Source: Odontesthes bonariensis
Lineage: Eukaryota; Chordata; Actinopteri; Atheriniformes; Atherinopsidae
Direction: 5' to 3'
Assembly: GCF_027942865.1 (NCBI RefSeq)
Contig: NC_134519.1
Location: 20,556,248 to 20,620,247 of the forward strand
Length of the DNA stretch: 64,000 bases
This document shows, in pieces, positions 40,585-60,649 of this stretch. Position 1 is the first letter of the stretch. Each line of letters begins with the position of its first letter. The notes beneath the pieces were generated by a model that saw only the letters and a list, made by a program, of their open reading frames with translations, ran no database searches and was not told where the DNA came from. The translations under genes and the position numbers were made by a program.

Positions 40585-41053
40585 CTGGAGGAAACAAGAT
40601 ATGAAAGGATAATATCAAGACTTAGATTGGGACACACTGGGCTTAAGAGCACACAAAACATCATGGGTAAACATGACTCGGGTAGATGTGAATTTTGTAA
40701 CCAAGAAGGAACAATAGAACACGTTACGGTTAAGTGTGAGAAATATGAGATAAAGCACAAAGATGATTAAAAGACTTAAAAGAAAGGAGATAAAAGTGCA
40801 GTTTGACCGTATAGACATTTTACAGAATAGTTAAGGAAAATCATAATTTCAATAAAATCATATTTCATCATGTGTCAGCATCTGATTTGATCAAAAGAAT
40901 ATAGGTGATACGATGGTGGGTTTTTTTTGTTTGTTTGGCTTGCTCAAGAGATCCACACTCCTTACCAATTGGTGGCGGTAATGCGCCATAACGTTGTTTG
41001 CTAATCGCCAATAAACACCAGAAGAATAAGATACTAATACTGTAGAAGAAGAG
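40585..41053 (+). mobile_element. 3' remnant of an RNase H-type LINE (I/Nimb-like)
   Basis: A decayed, 5'-truncated non-LTR retrotransposon. In one frame from about 40585 to 40749 it reads ...YERIISRLRLGHTGLK... and then GRCEFCNQEGTIEHVTVKC, a CX2CX7HX4C zinc knuckle typical of the C-terminus of ORF2 in I-, Jockey- and R1-type LINEs. Its 3' part (40960-41053) has TTGGTGGCGGTAATGCGCC, AACGTTGTTTGC and CGCC blocks and ends in a GAA-rich tail (AGAAGAATAAG...GTAGAAGAAGAG). I recognise this as a widespread fish repeat tail; the I/Nimb clade is my best guess. Frameshifts and stops upstream show it is dead. Homology may extend left to about 40400. It ends about 90 bp before the cacybp ATG. Confidence 0.72.
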
Positions 41054-41144
41054 ACGCTATTATTTGGGTGTACGGTGTAGACTGTAGTGGCCAAGTAGCA
41101 ATTAGTCAAAAATAAAGCGTGATTCTGGCACGGACGCAACAAAA

Positions 41145-44100
41145 ATGGACATAACTGAACAGGTGTGTAGAGTGTCTTTTTTCCCCAGCCAGAATCCACT
41201 GACAAAAAAAAACAGAAGTATCCATTGTTTTACAATAGGCGGTTGGGCTTGCGTCATTTCAGTGATAGCGGCGTTTCGTTAGCCGTTCTTTATCAGTAGC
41301 ATGCCACTCTCTTTGGGTCAGGAGATGGCATGCGTTTATTTACTCCATACGTTCAGATAAAGCTTGTGACTAAAACTGAAGCAGCCGATTTGTTTAATAA
41401 AAATTACATTTAAAAAAATTTGCCTTTCATGTCTATGGCGTCCTTTAGAAGCTCGGTTGCTAACTTAGCTGTTTGCTTTGAGTGGAGTTCAGCAGAACAT
41501 TCTAGCAACTTACTCCATGGTGACAGTCATATCTATGGTGACAGTTAGGCTACCATGTGTCGCCTTGATAAACAGAATTTACGCTTAATCGATTCGTCAC
41601 GAAGTTACATTGAAAATAAAAAGGTTTAAGAAATGTTCACCGTAGTGTGCGTCTTGTGATCGCTTATTAGATTAATGCTGGCTTTTGTTCTTAGTGTAAT
41701 GGAGCCTGTTTAAAGTATGTCGGGTATTCTGAAACTGAAAGTCTAAACCAATTATGATTTTTTTTCTTTTTTTTTGTGCTCAAAAATTTGTGCCTGTGAA
41801 TAAAATGTTTTGCAATTTCTTTAGTAAAAAATGCAGTTCACAACATTGTTATCTCAGCTCAAAAAGTGTTCAAATTTGAACTGCTTCCCAGAGTTAACCT
41901 AGATTCACCTGATTTGGGTCTTTGCTCCAAATAATAAAGCAGTTCAGTCCCTACAGGTCAAAGTAAAATGCTGAATGTCAATGGTTTGTGAAACTTTAAC
42001 ATATAAACCTTTGGTGTTTGTACCTTTTTGAATTGTGGACTTGCTTCACATTGGCTGAGGTGTTGGTTATTTAAATGAACACTACAGCCATGCTCATGTC
42101 CACAATTTGTCTCTAAAGTCATTATGTCGGGCCATAGTACACCAAAATTCATGATGATACCGTATTTGGTTGAATAAGTGAAACTTATTTTGCTGTGGAT
42201 GTGCTTGCTGAAAAACTGTACGGAATAATCAGCACTGGCACATTGTTCCTGTCATTGAGCATGTTCACATGAGTGTAGAAAAACACAAATTGTTGTATTT
42301 AATCAAAATTGGACTTCTAACTGAAAACTTTCAAAAAAAAGTTTAAAAAAGAAAGCTCTCTAATCCAATTGGCCCAGCACACCGTGACAATTCAGTTGGA
42401 GACTGAATGACTCTGCGTGTAGATACTCATCTAGACTCTATTGGGCCTTAAATATACTCTACAATTCCCGCCCAGAACACCATAGAAGAAGAAGAATTAC
42501 CACAAGGCATAGCATCTTTTTTTTTTTTTTGTAAAAAAAAAAACACAGTGTAAGTGCATATCGATGGCAGCTGAATTCCCAAATAAAGCTGCTCCCATTC
42601 ACACATTATTCTGTTTTTTTTGTCAGATGGCTACACGTCAGAAATCGTGATTGAAAATCAGCCCTTTGAGACTGCGTTTCAACACGTGGTCGCTTGAGGC
42701 ATTTTCAGACTGTCCCTCTGCTCCTGGTTTTATAGTTGCGGAGTCATCTAACAAAACCACGATTCAAGTAACTTAAAGACGACGTCTTTGCAGTGAATTC
42801 GGCTATACTTGCATGTCCAGGTATCTCCCACAGAGAAAGTTCGAAGTCTTTAAGGTTTTTTCACAGTCCTGACCATGGCAGGGTCAGACGTACTTGGGTC
42901 AATGCCTTGATTTCCTTCCTGTGCACGTATACTGCGAAAAGGACAATGACCCAGTCGAGCTGTAAGAGAGGGCTCGTTTCAGTTGTGTGTGTGATGGTAC
43001 TGTGTGTCTTCAGCGTACATACACACACTCATACCACTCCAGGCGCCAGTCACATAACATATAGTAAAGATGGGGAAAAGACTTTTGGCAGCATGTTTTT
43101 ATGAGCTTCATTCACACATTCAAACATTTTTGGTTTTTTTCGCATTTCCAACATTTTTCCTGCTTTAAGGGAGTATCACTATTACAAAGAAAGGGAAATG
43201 CATATCTTGACCTGTAAGGAGGGGTGTTTGATGTGTTTCTGACTCTTTCTGCTGCATACGCAGGTTGTTCTTGCACGACTGACTGGCACTCGGCATTGGG
43301 TGTGCACGTGACAGATTTATTTATTTTGCTCAACTAAACGTGACATAATAACCAGCAAATTTTCCCAACATGGTGCACGTGGAAACTGCTATACTGCTGC
43401 AACTGTGTCTCAGCCACTACTAAGATGTAAGTTTCTCGCCGATCCCATTCTTTGCCCAACACAGATCAATCAGCTGGAAGCAGACTTGCAGGAACTGGGC
43501 TCTCTCTTGGAGAAAGCAGAGAGGAAAAGAGTGCAGGAACTCTTAAAACAGGAGCAGAAGAAGGTGGAGAAAGAGCTGACAACCAAGCGACAGCAGAAAG
43601 AGCAACAGGCTAAGAGAGAGGCAGACCCATCTGCAGCTTCTAAAGCAGGGTACACGGTGAAGATCACCAGCTATGGTATGGAGCTGTTTTTTTTTTTTTT
43701 TTAACTAAGACGACTGTTTGCACATATTCACAATTCTGAAAGTGTCCGGAAGGGCTGAAAAAAGTATTGCTCTCACTTTTGCATCTCTTCTGCAGCATGG
43801 GACCAATCTGAGAAGTTTGTCAAAATTTACCTGAACTTGAAAGATGTGCAGAAAATTCCACCAGAAAATGTGGAGGTCGGCTTCACAGAAAGGTAAGGCG
43901 ATGATCCAAAGACTAAATTTGCTGTTCTTATTCGTCATGTGGCTCTACCTGTACAGTTAAATATGCTTCCCGTCTCTGTTGCAGGTCGTTTTCAGTGCTG
44001 GTAAAGGATCTAAATGGCAAAAACCATCAAATTACAGTTCTCAACCTGTTGTATCCAATTGATGTAAAGGACAGCTACAAAAAGGTGAATAAAGTTTTAA

Positions 44101-47100
44101 TATAAGGGTGCATATAACCTTTTTTTTTTAAGGAGAACAAGGGGAGGGTGTCTCGCAAGTGCACGTCTACATGTTATAGCTTTAGCTGCCACCTGGGAGC
44201 AGTCTCATAAATATGTGCAGCAGCCAGAGAGGATTTTTTTTGATGAGGGCCATCAAACAGGCCAGGGGGGGGTCAGGCATCAGGTAGTTCCTTGAGCACC
44301 TCCTCATTTTGCATTCTTAATAGGGGATAGAAATAAGTAGCATTTTTGAGGGTGTTTTTTTCTGGGCTGTAGGCCTTTTTAGTTATGCTGTTGCTGTTCT
44401 TTTGGAGGCTTGCGCGGCTGCCCGTCAATGCAGAAAAACATCCGTCCGAGAGCAACACGAAAGGATGCCTTCATGAAGGCATTTAATGTCTCTCCTTCCT
44501 GACTGCTCTCCACACGGTCCACGTCTTTGACATACTTTGTAGATGATGAATTTTTCCCCGGTGCAGCTTATTATATACAGTTTACATCCTTAGGTTAACT
44601 GCTAGAGTCAAATGTTGCTTTTTCATAGACAAGAGGATGTGCGTTATGGAGTGTAGTTGTAGTACAGTTTTTGTCAGTGGCTTGGCCCATGTTTCTGCTG
44701 AGTGATGCGTTGCCTGCGTTTCTCTTGGCCAATGAAAATTTATCAGGAGATAAGGTCGACCTCTCAACATATAAAGCTCGGCTCTTTATACTCCCCCATT
44801 TCAAATTTCCCTGTATCGTCTCTCAAGGAAAAGTGCAGCATCAGCTGCTTATGCGATAGTGCGCATGGCGCGTCCCTCTTTTCCAGTGCCAGTCGTCCCT
44901 CTTTGGATGCACAGACTGTGTGTCACGAGGGCGACAGAATTTCTAATCCTGGCTGTCCCTGTTATCAGCTGTTTGCACTGTATCCATCTGCTCCTTCCTC
45001 TTGATGAGCATCTCATAAATTGAATGACTGAAATTGTCTGACCTCAAATAAACTAGTTAATCCGTGAGATTGGGATTTTCTGACATATTTTGCGCCACAT
45101 CTCTGTAACGCACCATCTGTTCAGAGCCTGTCTGCAGCCGCCTTTCTGGAGATGAATATCTAAATCTTTTTCTTTTTCAGCCATATATTATTTATCGTAA
45201 AACTAAAAGCACGCATTTTAAGCAAGTTGTTACATAACTGAGACGAGGTTCAACCTTGCCACAGAAAAAAAGGTCAAGAAAAGAGAGGGGGGAGAATAAA
45301 AACAAGTACTGAACTGAGGAAGTAAGGCTGAAAGGTACAACTCTGGCTGCTTATCAGTGTGGTACCACTTCGTTACATGACGTGCTGAGTATTCTTCTTT
45401 TGACCATTTCGGGTACTTTGTTCATGGGATTTAAACCCGTTTGTCAGATAGAAATGGAAAATAGTGAATCGACTGCTAACAAATGAAAGCTCTTGAAATG
45501 ATAACATTTGAAGAGTGTTTTAACTTAAGACACAGTTTTGCTTTGCTTTGTGTCAGCTGGAAGAATGCCAAAGATCTTTTGCCTGATCGAAGTGGAAACG
45601 GTTGTTAAATGCAATTTCAGTGCTCACTTTGTAGTTTATCCTCATTGAGGCATCTTGGTGTTACTAAAAGCTGTTTTTGCCTCCCTGCAACAGATGAAAA
45701 CAGACATGGTCTTGGTCATGTGTAAGAAGCAGACAGCCAAGAAGTGGGAATGCCTCACGGCAGCGGATAAGCAGTCTAAAGAGAAAGAGTAAGTTCAAAC
45801 TGTATCAATCGATTGTCAGTTTGAGGAATGTGTATCAATCTGTAGTTTCAGTTGATGTTGAGGGCATGACGTGCACAAATGATCTGTTTTTTTTTTTTAA
45901 ACTTATCGGATTACATTTGTTTGAATGTATGGTCTGTAGCTAATGATGCATTAGATGGGGGGGGGAATGTGCCCACAGTAAACTGAACCATAACTGTGCA
46001 ACCAACTGGAAAACCTGCAGATTTGTACATTCATATCTAAGGTGGTGGGCCGGTCACATTTTTAATGGCGACAGTCGATCTCTGTTGATCTCATCTTTTA
46101 TGTGTGATATTAACCAGCCGTGTTTAGTCCCAGAACATTTAGTTAGCAGTCTGGTTTATTTTCATACAAATACACTTTTTAGTTGTCTGCTCAGGCACGT
46201 TTCAGAACAGCATCACAATATGAACCAATCAGACGTCCGTGTTGTACATCCCTAAAAGAATATGGGTGTGGCCTAAATATGGAGGCTTCAGATTGTTTCT
46301 TTTTTAAAACAAATTTAAGCAGCTAAAAAAAAAAAATCTTGTTTTCCTTGTCAGTATGAAGGATAATCTAAATGCCAACGTATAGGATACATTAAGTTCA
46401 GATTATTAAAGCAGTTGCTGTGTAAACTTTCTAAGATTTTGAAAGACTTCCCACGCACAGACGTGCGTTTGTTTGGATTGTGTTAACACGTCTAACCAGG
46501 TTTTAATGGGTGTTATACCGTCCTCAAAAAAATGTCAACAAACCAAAAATACAAGAAGCAGAGCAGAGATAATGACATTCAAAACCAATTATATTCATTT
46601 TAGGTTGCTAATTGAGGATTAATCGCTTTAAGATGTTGAAGACTTTACGAAGTCATTTAATGTTGGAACTTTTCAGGTTTAGTGAACAGCTGAAAATGAT
46701 TCAGATGTCTTGAGAATCACGTGCATTGAATGTTATTTAAGGAGACAATATAATTGCTTTCCAATGTGACAGATGCAAGCACCTCCTCGGTCTTTAATGG
46801 GTGCATTGCAAGTGATTTGATCATATCTCAACACCATTAGCAATATACTGTGCAATATGAAGAGGGTGCAATTTTGTGCTGGAACATGCCACACCAGACA
46901 GGGGACATCGGGAAGCTCACAGATAAGCATTTGGTAAGATACAAGTGTTGATGGTAAAACAAAAAAAAAAAGTATGCAATAATGGATATGAAACCAAACG
47001 TTTTACCTGTGAGACAAAAGTTGCAAGTTTAGCGCTTGAAAATAGTTTAGCTTATGTAAAAATGAGGTGTCATATCGATGGGGACCAATCGGCTATAAGA

Positions 47101-47481
47101 AAAAAAGTAGACTGCACTGTTTGGCCCATCATCCATCTGGCCACACATTCAACAGGGCACAGGTGTGCACGTTTTTGTTGATAACCAAACGTGTGCGTGT
47201 GCGATGCCACTGTGTATGGGGCAGCAAACGAAAGCGGTTCGGGTGTGCGCAGATCTAAGCAGCTCAGAGAAGTACATGCATACCACACACAAATTACTGT
47301 CTGATTGTCTGCCAACAGTAAAGCCAATGTTGATGAGAATGCCGACCCCAGCGACGGTCTGATGACCATGCTGAAGAAGATTTACGAAGACGGAGATGAC
47401 GAGATGAAGAGGACCATCAACAAAGCCTGGTCAGAGTCCCAAGAGAAGAAGATCCGAGGGGAAGGCATGTTGGACTTATAG
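41145..47481 (+). CDS. cacybp: Calcyclin-binding protein / Siah-interacting protein
   Basis: Cytosolic/nuclear adaptor that links Siah-1 and Skp1 in a beta-catenin ubiquitin-ligase complex and binds S100 proteins. Six exons: 41145-41162 (MDITEQ), 43465-43675, 43796-43892, 43985-44084, 45694-45788 and 47319-47481 (ends LDL, TAG). They total 684 bp, 227 aa, against 228 in human, with all phases consistent. Residues 7-66 form the helical N-terminal dimerisation region, rich in K/E/Q ([19 protein letters not shown]). Residues about 69-160 form the CS (p23-like) domain, from [20 protein letters not shown] through [16 protein letters not shown]. The C-terminal SGS region (about 183-227) has [19 protein letters not shown] and TINKAWSES. 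Exon 1 gives only six codons, found by matching the donor CAG|GTGTGT to exon 2. The weakest element is that tiny exon; the rest is clear. Confidence 0.95.
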
Positions 47482-48200
47482 ATGTCGCTGCTTTTCTGCA
47501 GCAGGTCCATGTGACGGTCGCGAGGGGCGAGAGCTGGCATGACTTAAATATTAAAAACTGAAGTTCAAAATGTATAACCCATAAATAATAGTGTTGAATG
47601 GCCTGATTTTATTCCTACTTAAAAAGAAAAACGTGCAGCTGATCTGTCAGCCACCGGACGGGCCCTGATGCAGAGATTTTACTGCGTGGAAAAAGAAGAG
47701 CGCCGTCCAGCAGATGGCATCCATAACTCAGCTGTTAGTCATTGCTGATGCAAGATTCCAACACTTTGGAGTAAATTGTGGGAGGTGTAGTTAATTTCCC
47801 TTCCTTAAAGGGCTTCAAAATCAATTGTGGAGTTGTTTATTTTGTTTGTGTTTTATTTCAAATCCTCACATCCGCCTTTACTCATCTTCCATAAATTGAT
47901 AAAATGATTCCTGCATCAGCACAGTGCAACGGTCAACATTACCACATGAGTCTGTGTTTATTTGTTTTACAAAGAGAAGAGGAAGGAAAGAAATGTACGT
48001 GCTTTTCCCATTCCAGTTGCAAAGTGAAATGGGACCTTTTTCAGTGGAGTTGGACAGTGTCTCAATGTAACTTCTTTGTGTGGCAGCACCGTTCCAGTTG
48101 TGATGCGACGTTGTGAAAATGTTTCTTATTTTGATGATTACTCTTGACTTTGGTTACTGTCATCTTCTCCCATCCTCGGGTTGTTCCACAGCTTCCATCG

Positions 48201-48222
48201 AATAAAACAGTTGACCTGATCT
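48201..48222 (+). terminator. cacybp: cacybp polyadenylation signal
   Basis: AATAAA at 48201-48206 is followed by a GT-rich stretch (GATCTGTGTTACCGTCTG). The 3'UTR would be about 740 bases. It ends roughly 1 kb before the plk3 promoter. Confidence 0.55.
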
Positions 48223-48404
48223 GTGTTACCGTCTGTTTTCTGATCTTATTGCGCTCTGATGTATATTAGATTCGGACGCTCACTAAAGACATATGCAGTC
48301 TTTTAACCCTTCTGTCCATGAAGACTGAGTTTTACACTCGTTCAGATAAAACATTTAGCACTGCTTCTGTTCGATCCTACAGTTAGGAAGCACCAGCATC
48401 TTTT

Positions 48405-48430
48405 TTTTTGTTTTGTTTTGTTTTGTTTGT
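48405..48430. repeat. (GTTTT)n array
   Basis: A T run followed by four GTTTT units, between the cacybp poly(A) site and plk3. Confidence 0.7.
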
Positions 48431-49162
48431 TTCCTCGGTAAACTTCTGCAGAGTTCATGTTGTTGAACTGTGTGTTGTCCGCCAGGTGGCAGAAGTTAAC
48501 ATCTGGGGATTTCACAGATGGAATCTAACCTTGCGTATTGTTGCTTCCGTAGCCACTGGCAAAACAATTATGTCGGATCTTTATTTGTGTTTGTTTTGTT
48601 TTATAAACGGCCCACTGTCATTCAATGACCTGTAGAACGGGTTCAGTTTTTTTTTCTTTCTTTTTTTTTTTTTTTTTTTTGCGGCATGGCAAGGTAGCCT
48701 AGAGATCCATGCTTGAATGTGATAAAGTGGGACTCGTGGAGTGTAATTGGACCTGAACCCGTGGTAACGTGCACAATCAAATTCAATAGGGCAGGTTCAG
48801 TTGGAGTGTTTCAAAAAGCCATTCCACATTAGTCATAAGCAGACATTTTGAAACCGGTGAAAGTGTAGAGGTTAGGACCCATGTTAACCCGGAGTAGAAA
48901 AGTAAAATCAGAATATGATTTAAGAACTCGCTCGTTTTACCTTAATAATATGTAGGTCTGAAAGGTGACGGATAGAAACTGTCATGGCTGCCTTACAGCA
49001 TCATTAGTCTCCCGTTGTGACTTAACATCAATGTGGGAGAGAGCGTTTTTTGTTTTGTTTTTTTGTTTAGCTGTTTCATTCATATATTTTCTGGGCTTCC
49101 AGATGAATTTTCGATCGAGGCTCTGTCAAAGCAAATCATCTGGACTTTCTCCACCATTGCGC

Positions 49163-49228
49163 CATTTCCCCGCCCCCGTGACGTCGCCGCTCTCTATATA
49201 TGCGGGAGATCTGTGCCCAGACACGCCA
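49163..49228 (+). promoter_or_regulatory. plk3: plk3 core promoter: GC box, CRE-like site, TATA box
   Basis: Within 40 bp there is a GC box (CCCGCCCCC, 49169-49177), a CRE half-palindrome (TGACGTCG, 49179-49186; one mismatch to TGACGTCA) and a TATA box (TATATAT, 49195-49201). Transcription would start near 49225-49232, giving a 5'UTR of about 110-160 bases. A TATA plus CRE arrangement fits the immediate-early, growth-factor- and stress-inducible expression known for PLK3. Factor binding is inferred from sequence only. Confidence 0.7.
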
Positions 49229-49340
49229 GATGGAGACAGTCAGAGGAGCGCTACACGTCGCTGTACACCAGATTTGTTACTGAGACATATTAAGCGAAAG
49301 GAATATACACAGGAGGCGACTGCTGTTACCGCTGTGTTTA

Positions 49341-56072
<6,732 letters not shown>

Positions 56073-57790
56073 GAGCACATCTCAGTGCCTCGCAGGCTAC
56101 CTGAGTGGCAGATGCCTTCGAGGCAACCTGACCAGTTAAGACCTTTTTCTTACTCAGCATGACTGGTTGATTTCTCAAGGCAGAGCCGAGAGCTGCTGAA
56201 GCCAGTAGATGGATGAAAGGCTTTTAAACTCCACTGAGCGACATTCTCATCTGGACTGCTGTCTAGATTACCAGATTGACTGACTTTGTTGAACGTTGAG
56301 CAGTCAGGAAGTTGCCCAAAGCAGCATCTGCCTCAAGGGTTTGTGCCTGCCCAGCTTATGCCTAAAAGGTATCCACCTGGAAGGTATTGATACCTTTTAT
56401 GAAGAGATTAATACCTTGCCTGAAATGATGGATGCCTCGCAGGCAGATGCCTCCATAAACACCCAGTTACCTTCCTTGCTCATTCAAAACCTCTGCTTCT
56501 TAGGTGGATCTTTGAATCCCACCGAGCCTGCAGCTTTCAGCCTCCATTGATAGCCGACTACACAGGCACGGTTTCTGAAAGGTGTCTAAACACTAAAACT
56601 GTCCAGATAGCTTGCAACGGAAAAGGGAAAGTCTTGTGGCTGAAATGCAGTTAGGCTCACTTTTCCAAAAGCATTTTAGCTGCAAGGTCTTTCCACCATT
56701 GACTGCAACTGTGATCTTTCAACATAGATGCTTTGGGAACAATGGTTTGACTGGAGAGAGACCCTCCTACCCTCAGTTTGTTTCTGGCCTGTTTGGACTA
56801 TGGTACTCACATTATTATGTTTTTTTTTTTTAAATGAGCCAGCTTTAGGATCACTTTAGATCTTGACCTCACATGCACAAACATTTATGGCCTTATTTCA
56901 TGATGCTGTTGCTAAAGTTTTGAGTAATTTCTTCTGTTCCAACATCACTTGCCCTTTTTTTTAAATGTCATTCGATACAAAATTCACTGATGCGGTTTTG
57001 CACTTCCTTTTTTCTAAATTCATCTGGAAAATCCTTTCTTTTCTTGTTTTTTTACCATCACTTCTCATATTTTAGTTGTTTTTAACTAGATGCCAAAAGG
57101 TTTGGTTTTTAAAGTGATTGCATTTTTTCTTTTTTAAATTCACATGCGGTGAGTGTGTGTGCACACACACATGGAAATAAGGGTGGGGAGGGAAGATAAA
57201 AGTGCCTTTCTGAGGGATGACTGTATAGTGCAATAACAACCTTTGTGAATGTCAAGCTGGCTACAAACAAGATTTGAGATGGGTTTTACAGGTGGGATTT
57301 ACTTTTTACTTTGAGCCAAGTTTAAAAGTAAATCCAGTAGCACTACACTCTCACTACCTGGTATAAGCTTTTAGAACAACTGTTAACATAAATATATATA
57401 TCAGTAATATCTACTATGGAAAAAAGAAAACATTGTACTCTGTTGTACTGTACTGTACTGTAATCCTTTATCGGTTTACATTGCTTTCTTGATCCAGAGT
57501 CGTATCCTAAAAACTGTGACCCGGAATACAAGTATTACTTACATGTGTTCCACCCCCCCCAGAAAAACCCAACATTGTGAAAGCCATCTGCCAATTTAGA
57601 AGAGTCTTTATTTTTTTTGGCACATAATGTCCTGTTTTATTTATTCTTTTATTTATACATGTTTTTTTTTTAATTTATTGTGTAATGTTGTGGTCTTGAC
57701 ACAAGGAAATGTTCAATTCCAATCACCTTTTTGTATGTAACATGTTTTGGGGAAAATGGGACTAAAATAAAGTTTATTGAAAATTAATGG
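56073..57790 (+). other. plk3: plk3 3' untranslated region
   Basis: About 1.7 kb from the stop codon to an AATAAA at 57766-57771, followed by a TTGTTGTTT-like GU-rich stretch. It holds AUUUA pentamers at 57639-57643 and 57651-57655, in a T-rich stretch, which fits a labile immediate-early mRNA. Between 56061 and 56452 there are repeated GCAGATGCCT and TGCCTCGCAGGC units and a cluster of AAGGTAT/ATACCTT inverted repeats. An 84-codon ORF at 56296-56550 lies inside and is not considered coding. Confidence 0.75.
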
Positions 57791-57799
57791 ACTTTTGTT

Positions 57800-60640
57800 G
57801 TTTAGTTTTTAACGGATGACTTTTGACTTGACTTTCGTTTCATTTCTAAATATTTGTATCTTTACAAAGCTGATCTTGACTCCTACGCATATCCTCATAG
57901 CTCTATGTTATATTTGACTCGTAATTTTACACTTTGAGGCAAAAGGATAAATGAACTTATGAATAAATTTATCAAATTGAGAAACTATTTTCCGTAAGTG
58001 GACTTATTTAGTTTTTTTTTTTTTTTTTTAGCATGAATTTTTCCTAAAATTACTTGTATTCTTGCTTATAGATGAACACCTCAGGATTTCTAAAGCTTCT
58101 CTAGGCCAATGACACTGCATGAACAGAAACTTCCTACAATCCAATCCAGTTGTGTGTGAAAGTTAAGTGCGGCTGTGGTGTGCTTGATGAATCTTGCTTT
58201 GAGCATGCTATGAACTTTGCAGTTGACCTGTGCACCCACAACCTCAGTATGAACTCTTGGGCTCTAATCCCAGCTGCTCCCCCTGGTCTCTTCTCCTGTG
58301 GTACAGAGCAGAGTTGAACTAAAAAGAATATTAGGACTCAATATTTTTTTTTTATTATTTTGTTCTTGTGCAGCTCATAGAGCTATTGTAGTTTTAAAAA
58401 AAATATATATACATTACAAGCATTGTTTTTTTTTATATATTCAGTTTAAGCACCTAAAATTCTGGTTCACGTCAAGAAACGAATACCATCTGGATCAGAA
58501 TGCAGTGCTGGCATGAGAGGACACGCTTCTGTTGGAAATGTGCTCATTTAATACAGGGTTATGGGTTCTCTGTTTCCCACACATTGTTGCACAAAAGTAC
58601 ATGTTGACTTAAAACGGGAGACGGCTGGAAATGTTTTCCAGGTTTATCACATCATTGTGACGGAGAATAATACACATTAGGAAAGACTAGACCCATACAA
58701 TTGCCATAGCAGTGGTGAAAGGATTTGCAAGAGTGCGCTTTTGAAACTGCAAAAACTAAATGATTCAATTTAACTGCTGTCTGATACACTTGCAAAAACC
58801 CACAAACATTGCACAACTCATCGAATAAAAGTGTAATGTTAAATTGGTTTATCAATGCAAAAACTTTTTGGAGAATAGATTTAATGTGTGAGGATGAGAG
58901 AGAGCAACTTAAGCTCAACTTTCAGGTCTGAACATTCCCGCAACTTTACTTCTACTTATGTGGGAATAAATCTCAAACTGCATATTGTTTGTGTGTGTAC
59001 AGACATCGAAGATAATGATTCCACAGTGTTGCAGAGTTTAGCCAGATGTTTCCCTCTTCACAGATGCTGAGCTTTTCTTAAAGGCATTTCCTTCACTCAA
59101 GCGACACAACTTAGTCCTAAACCTGATGCAACACTTGACTGTAAGAGACATGTTCTTTACAAAGAGAAGCTTCTTGACACTGGTCTGTTTTGGTGCCCTG
59201 AGTTCCTCAAAACATGTATGCACTGACAAAAATAGGTTCAGTGTCTACAGTCTGAGTTCGGCATCACACTTTGGTGCACGTATGAAAGCTAAAAAAAAAA
59301 GAACATGACAGTTAAGCCTTCGAAATAGGAACATGAGTTTACAGAGTAGACATGTGACAAATGTGTCAAGAGGGTATGAGTGAGAATGTCATTTGTGAAA
59401 TGCAGCATGGAAACTCAACTTCTCGCGTCTAATTAATGTTGGAAATAAGGGTTTGATTTCTAACCCTCATGGCCCATATTTAGCATTATCTTTTTCAAAA
59501 GAAGCACAGGGAGAAAACAAGGAAAAGCATTTGGTGTTATCTGTTTAAACCGGCTTCCAGTATCTGCTCGGAGACGTCAAGTCCGGATAAGGAGGAAATT
59601 GTTAAAGCTAATGACGTGAAAGAGACTCATGTTGTTGTCATATTATCAGTGGAAGGAGGGAACACATTGGGTTCCACATTCGGTCCAGTTGATAACCAAC
59701 AAACAAACAAAATGAGCAAATAAACACAGCGTTTGATGTGTCATTTTACTTATGCACGTAAGAACAAGGTGCATGTAAACAAAACTGAGTCAAAGAGTTC
59801 CCTGCATGAGCAGCACACACGAAAACGCAGGACAAGCACAGTAGTAGGTACAGATACAGCCGGTTCAATTGATAAAAACAATTTATTATACGGTAAAACG
59901 CAGAACTACTGTTTTTGACCATGAAGGTCTGAGAGGATCAACAATCAACCAAACAAAATAAAACTCAGTTTGATCCATCCAGGTAAAAAGGTTTTAGCAC
60001 AGATAATGTTGTATGGCGTGTCAACTGTGAAATCATCTCTGCTGTAACTGCACTGTATTAATAAGCAAGTCAGAATTTGTGTATGTCTTCAGATGATTTG
60101 CCAAAAATTCTGACAGAACAGAAAGTTGTGTCCACAGCGGTAGAACACGTTTCAAGCAGGAAATCTTTCCACGGTTGAGCAAAGCAGGAGCTCATTCTCT
60201 GTTGAGGCTAGTTCAAAGAATTGGCCTTGGTGGAGGATGTGCTCTTTGAGTGCTTCCCGAGTTAGCAGATGAATTATTGAGTTATGACTAAAACCATTTT
60301 GTGAGAACAAAGTTACCAAAACATAAAGAATGTAAGAGATGTGTGTCAATGGTAATATGGTGTCCCTGATATATTGCATCTACAAGAATGGAAAGAATAG
60401 ACAAACAAAAAAGAAAACATGTTGCCACTGGCCAAGATGGCCGCCACCCTGGATGTAAAAAGATCAGTGCCAAACATATCACATCCAGTGCATTGGGGAG
60501 ATGTGGCACAAAAAGCCAGTTTAACACAGAAAGATAGAGTATATTCAAAGTATAATCTCTGATATTTGAGCTGTTAACATCTAAACCACAATATTGAATG
60601 AATGAATAAATAAATGAGCTGACAGTCGGACATTTTTCAC
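57800..60640. other. Intergenic DNA after plk3
   Basis: No gene, domain or clear repeat recognised. A/T-rich with scattered short ORFs. It could contain the 3'UTR of an unseen minus-strand gene to the right, but no splice-linked coding exon supports that. Confidence 0.5.
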
Positions 60641-60649
60641 TAGATATGT

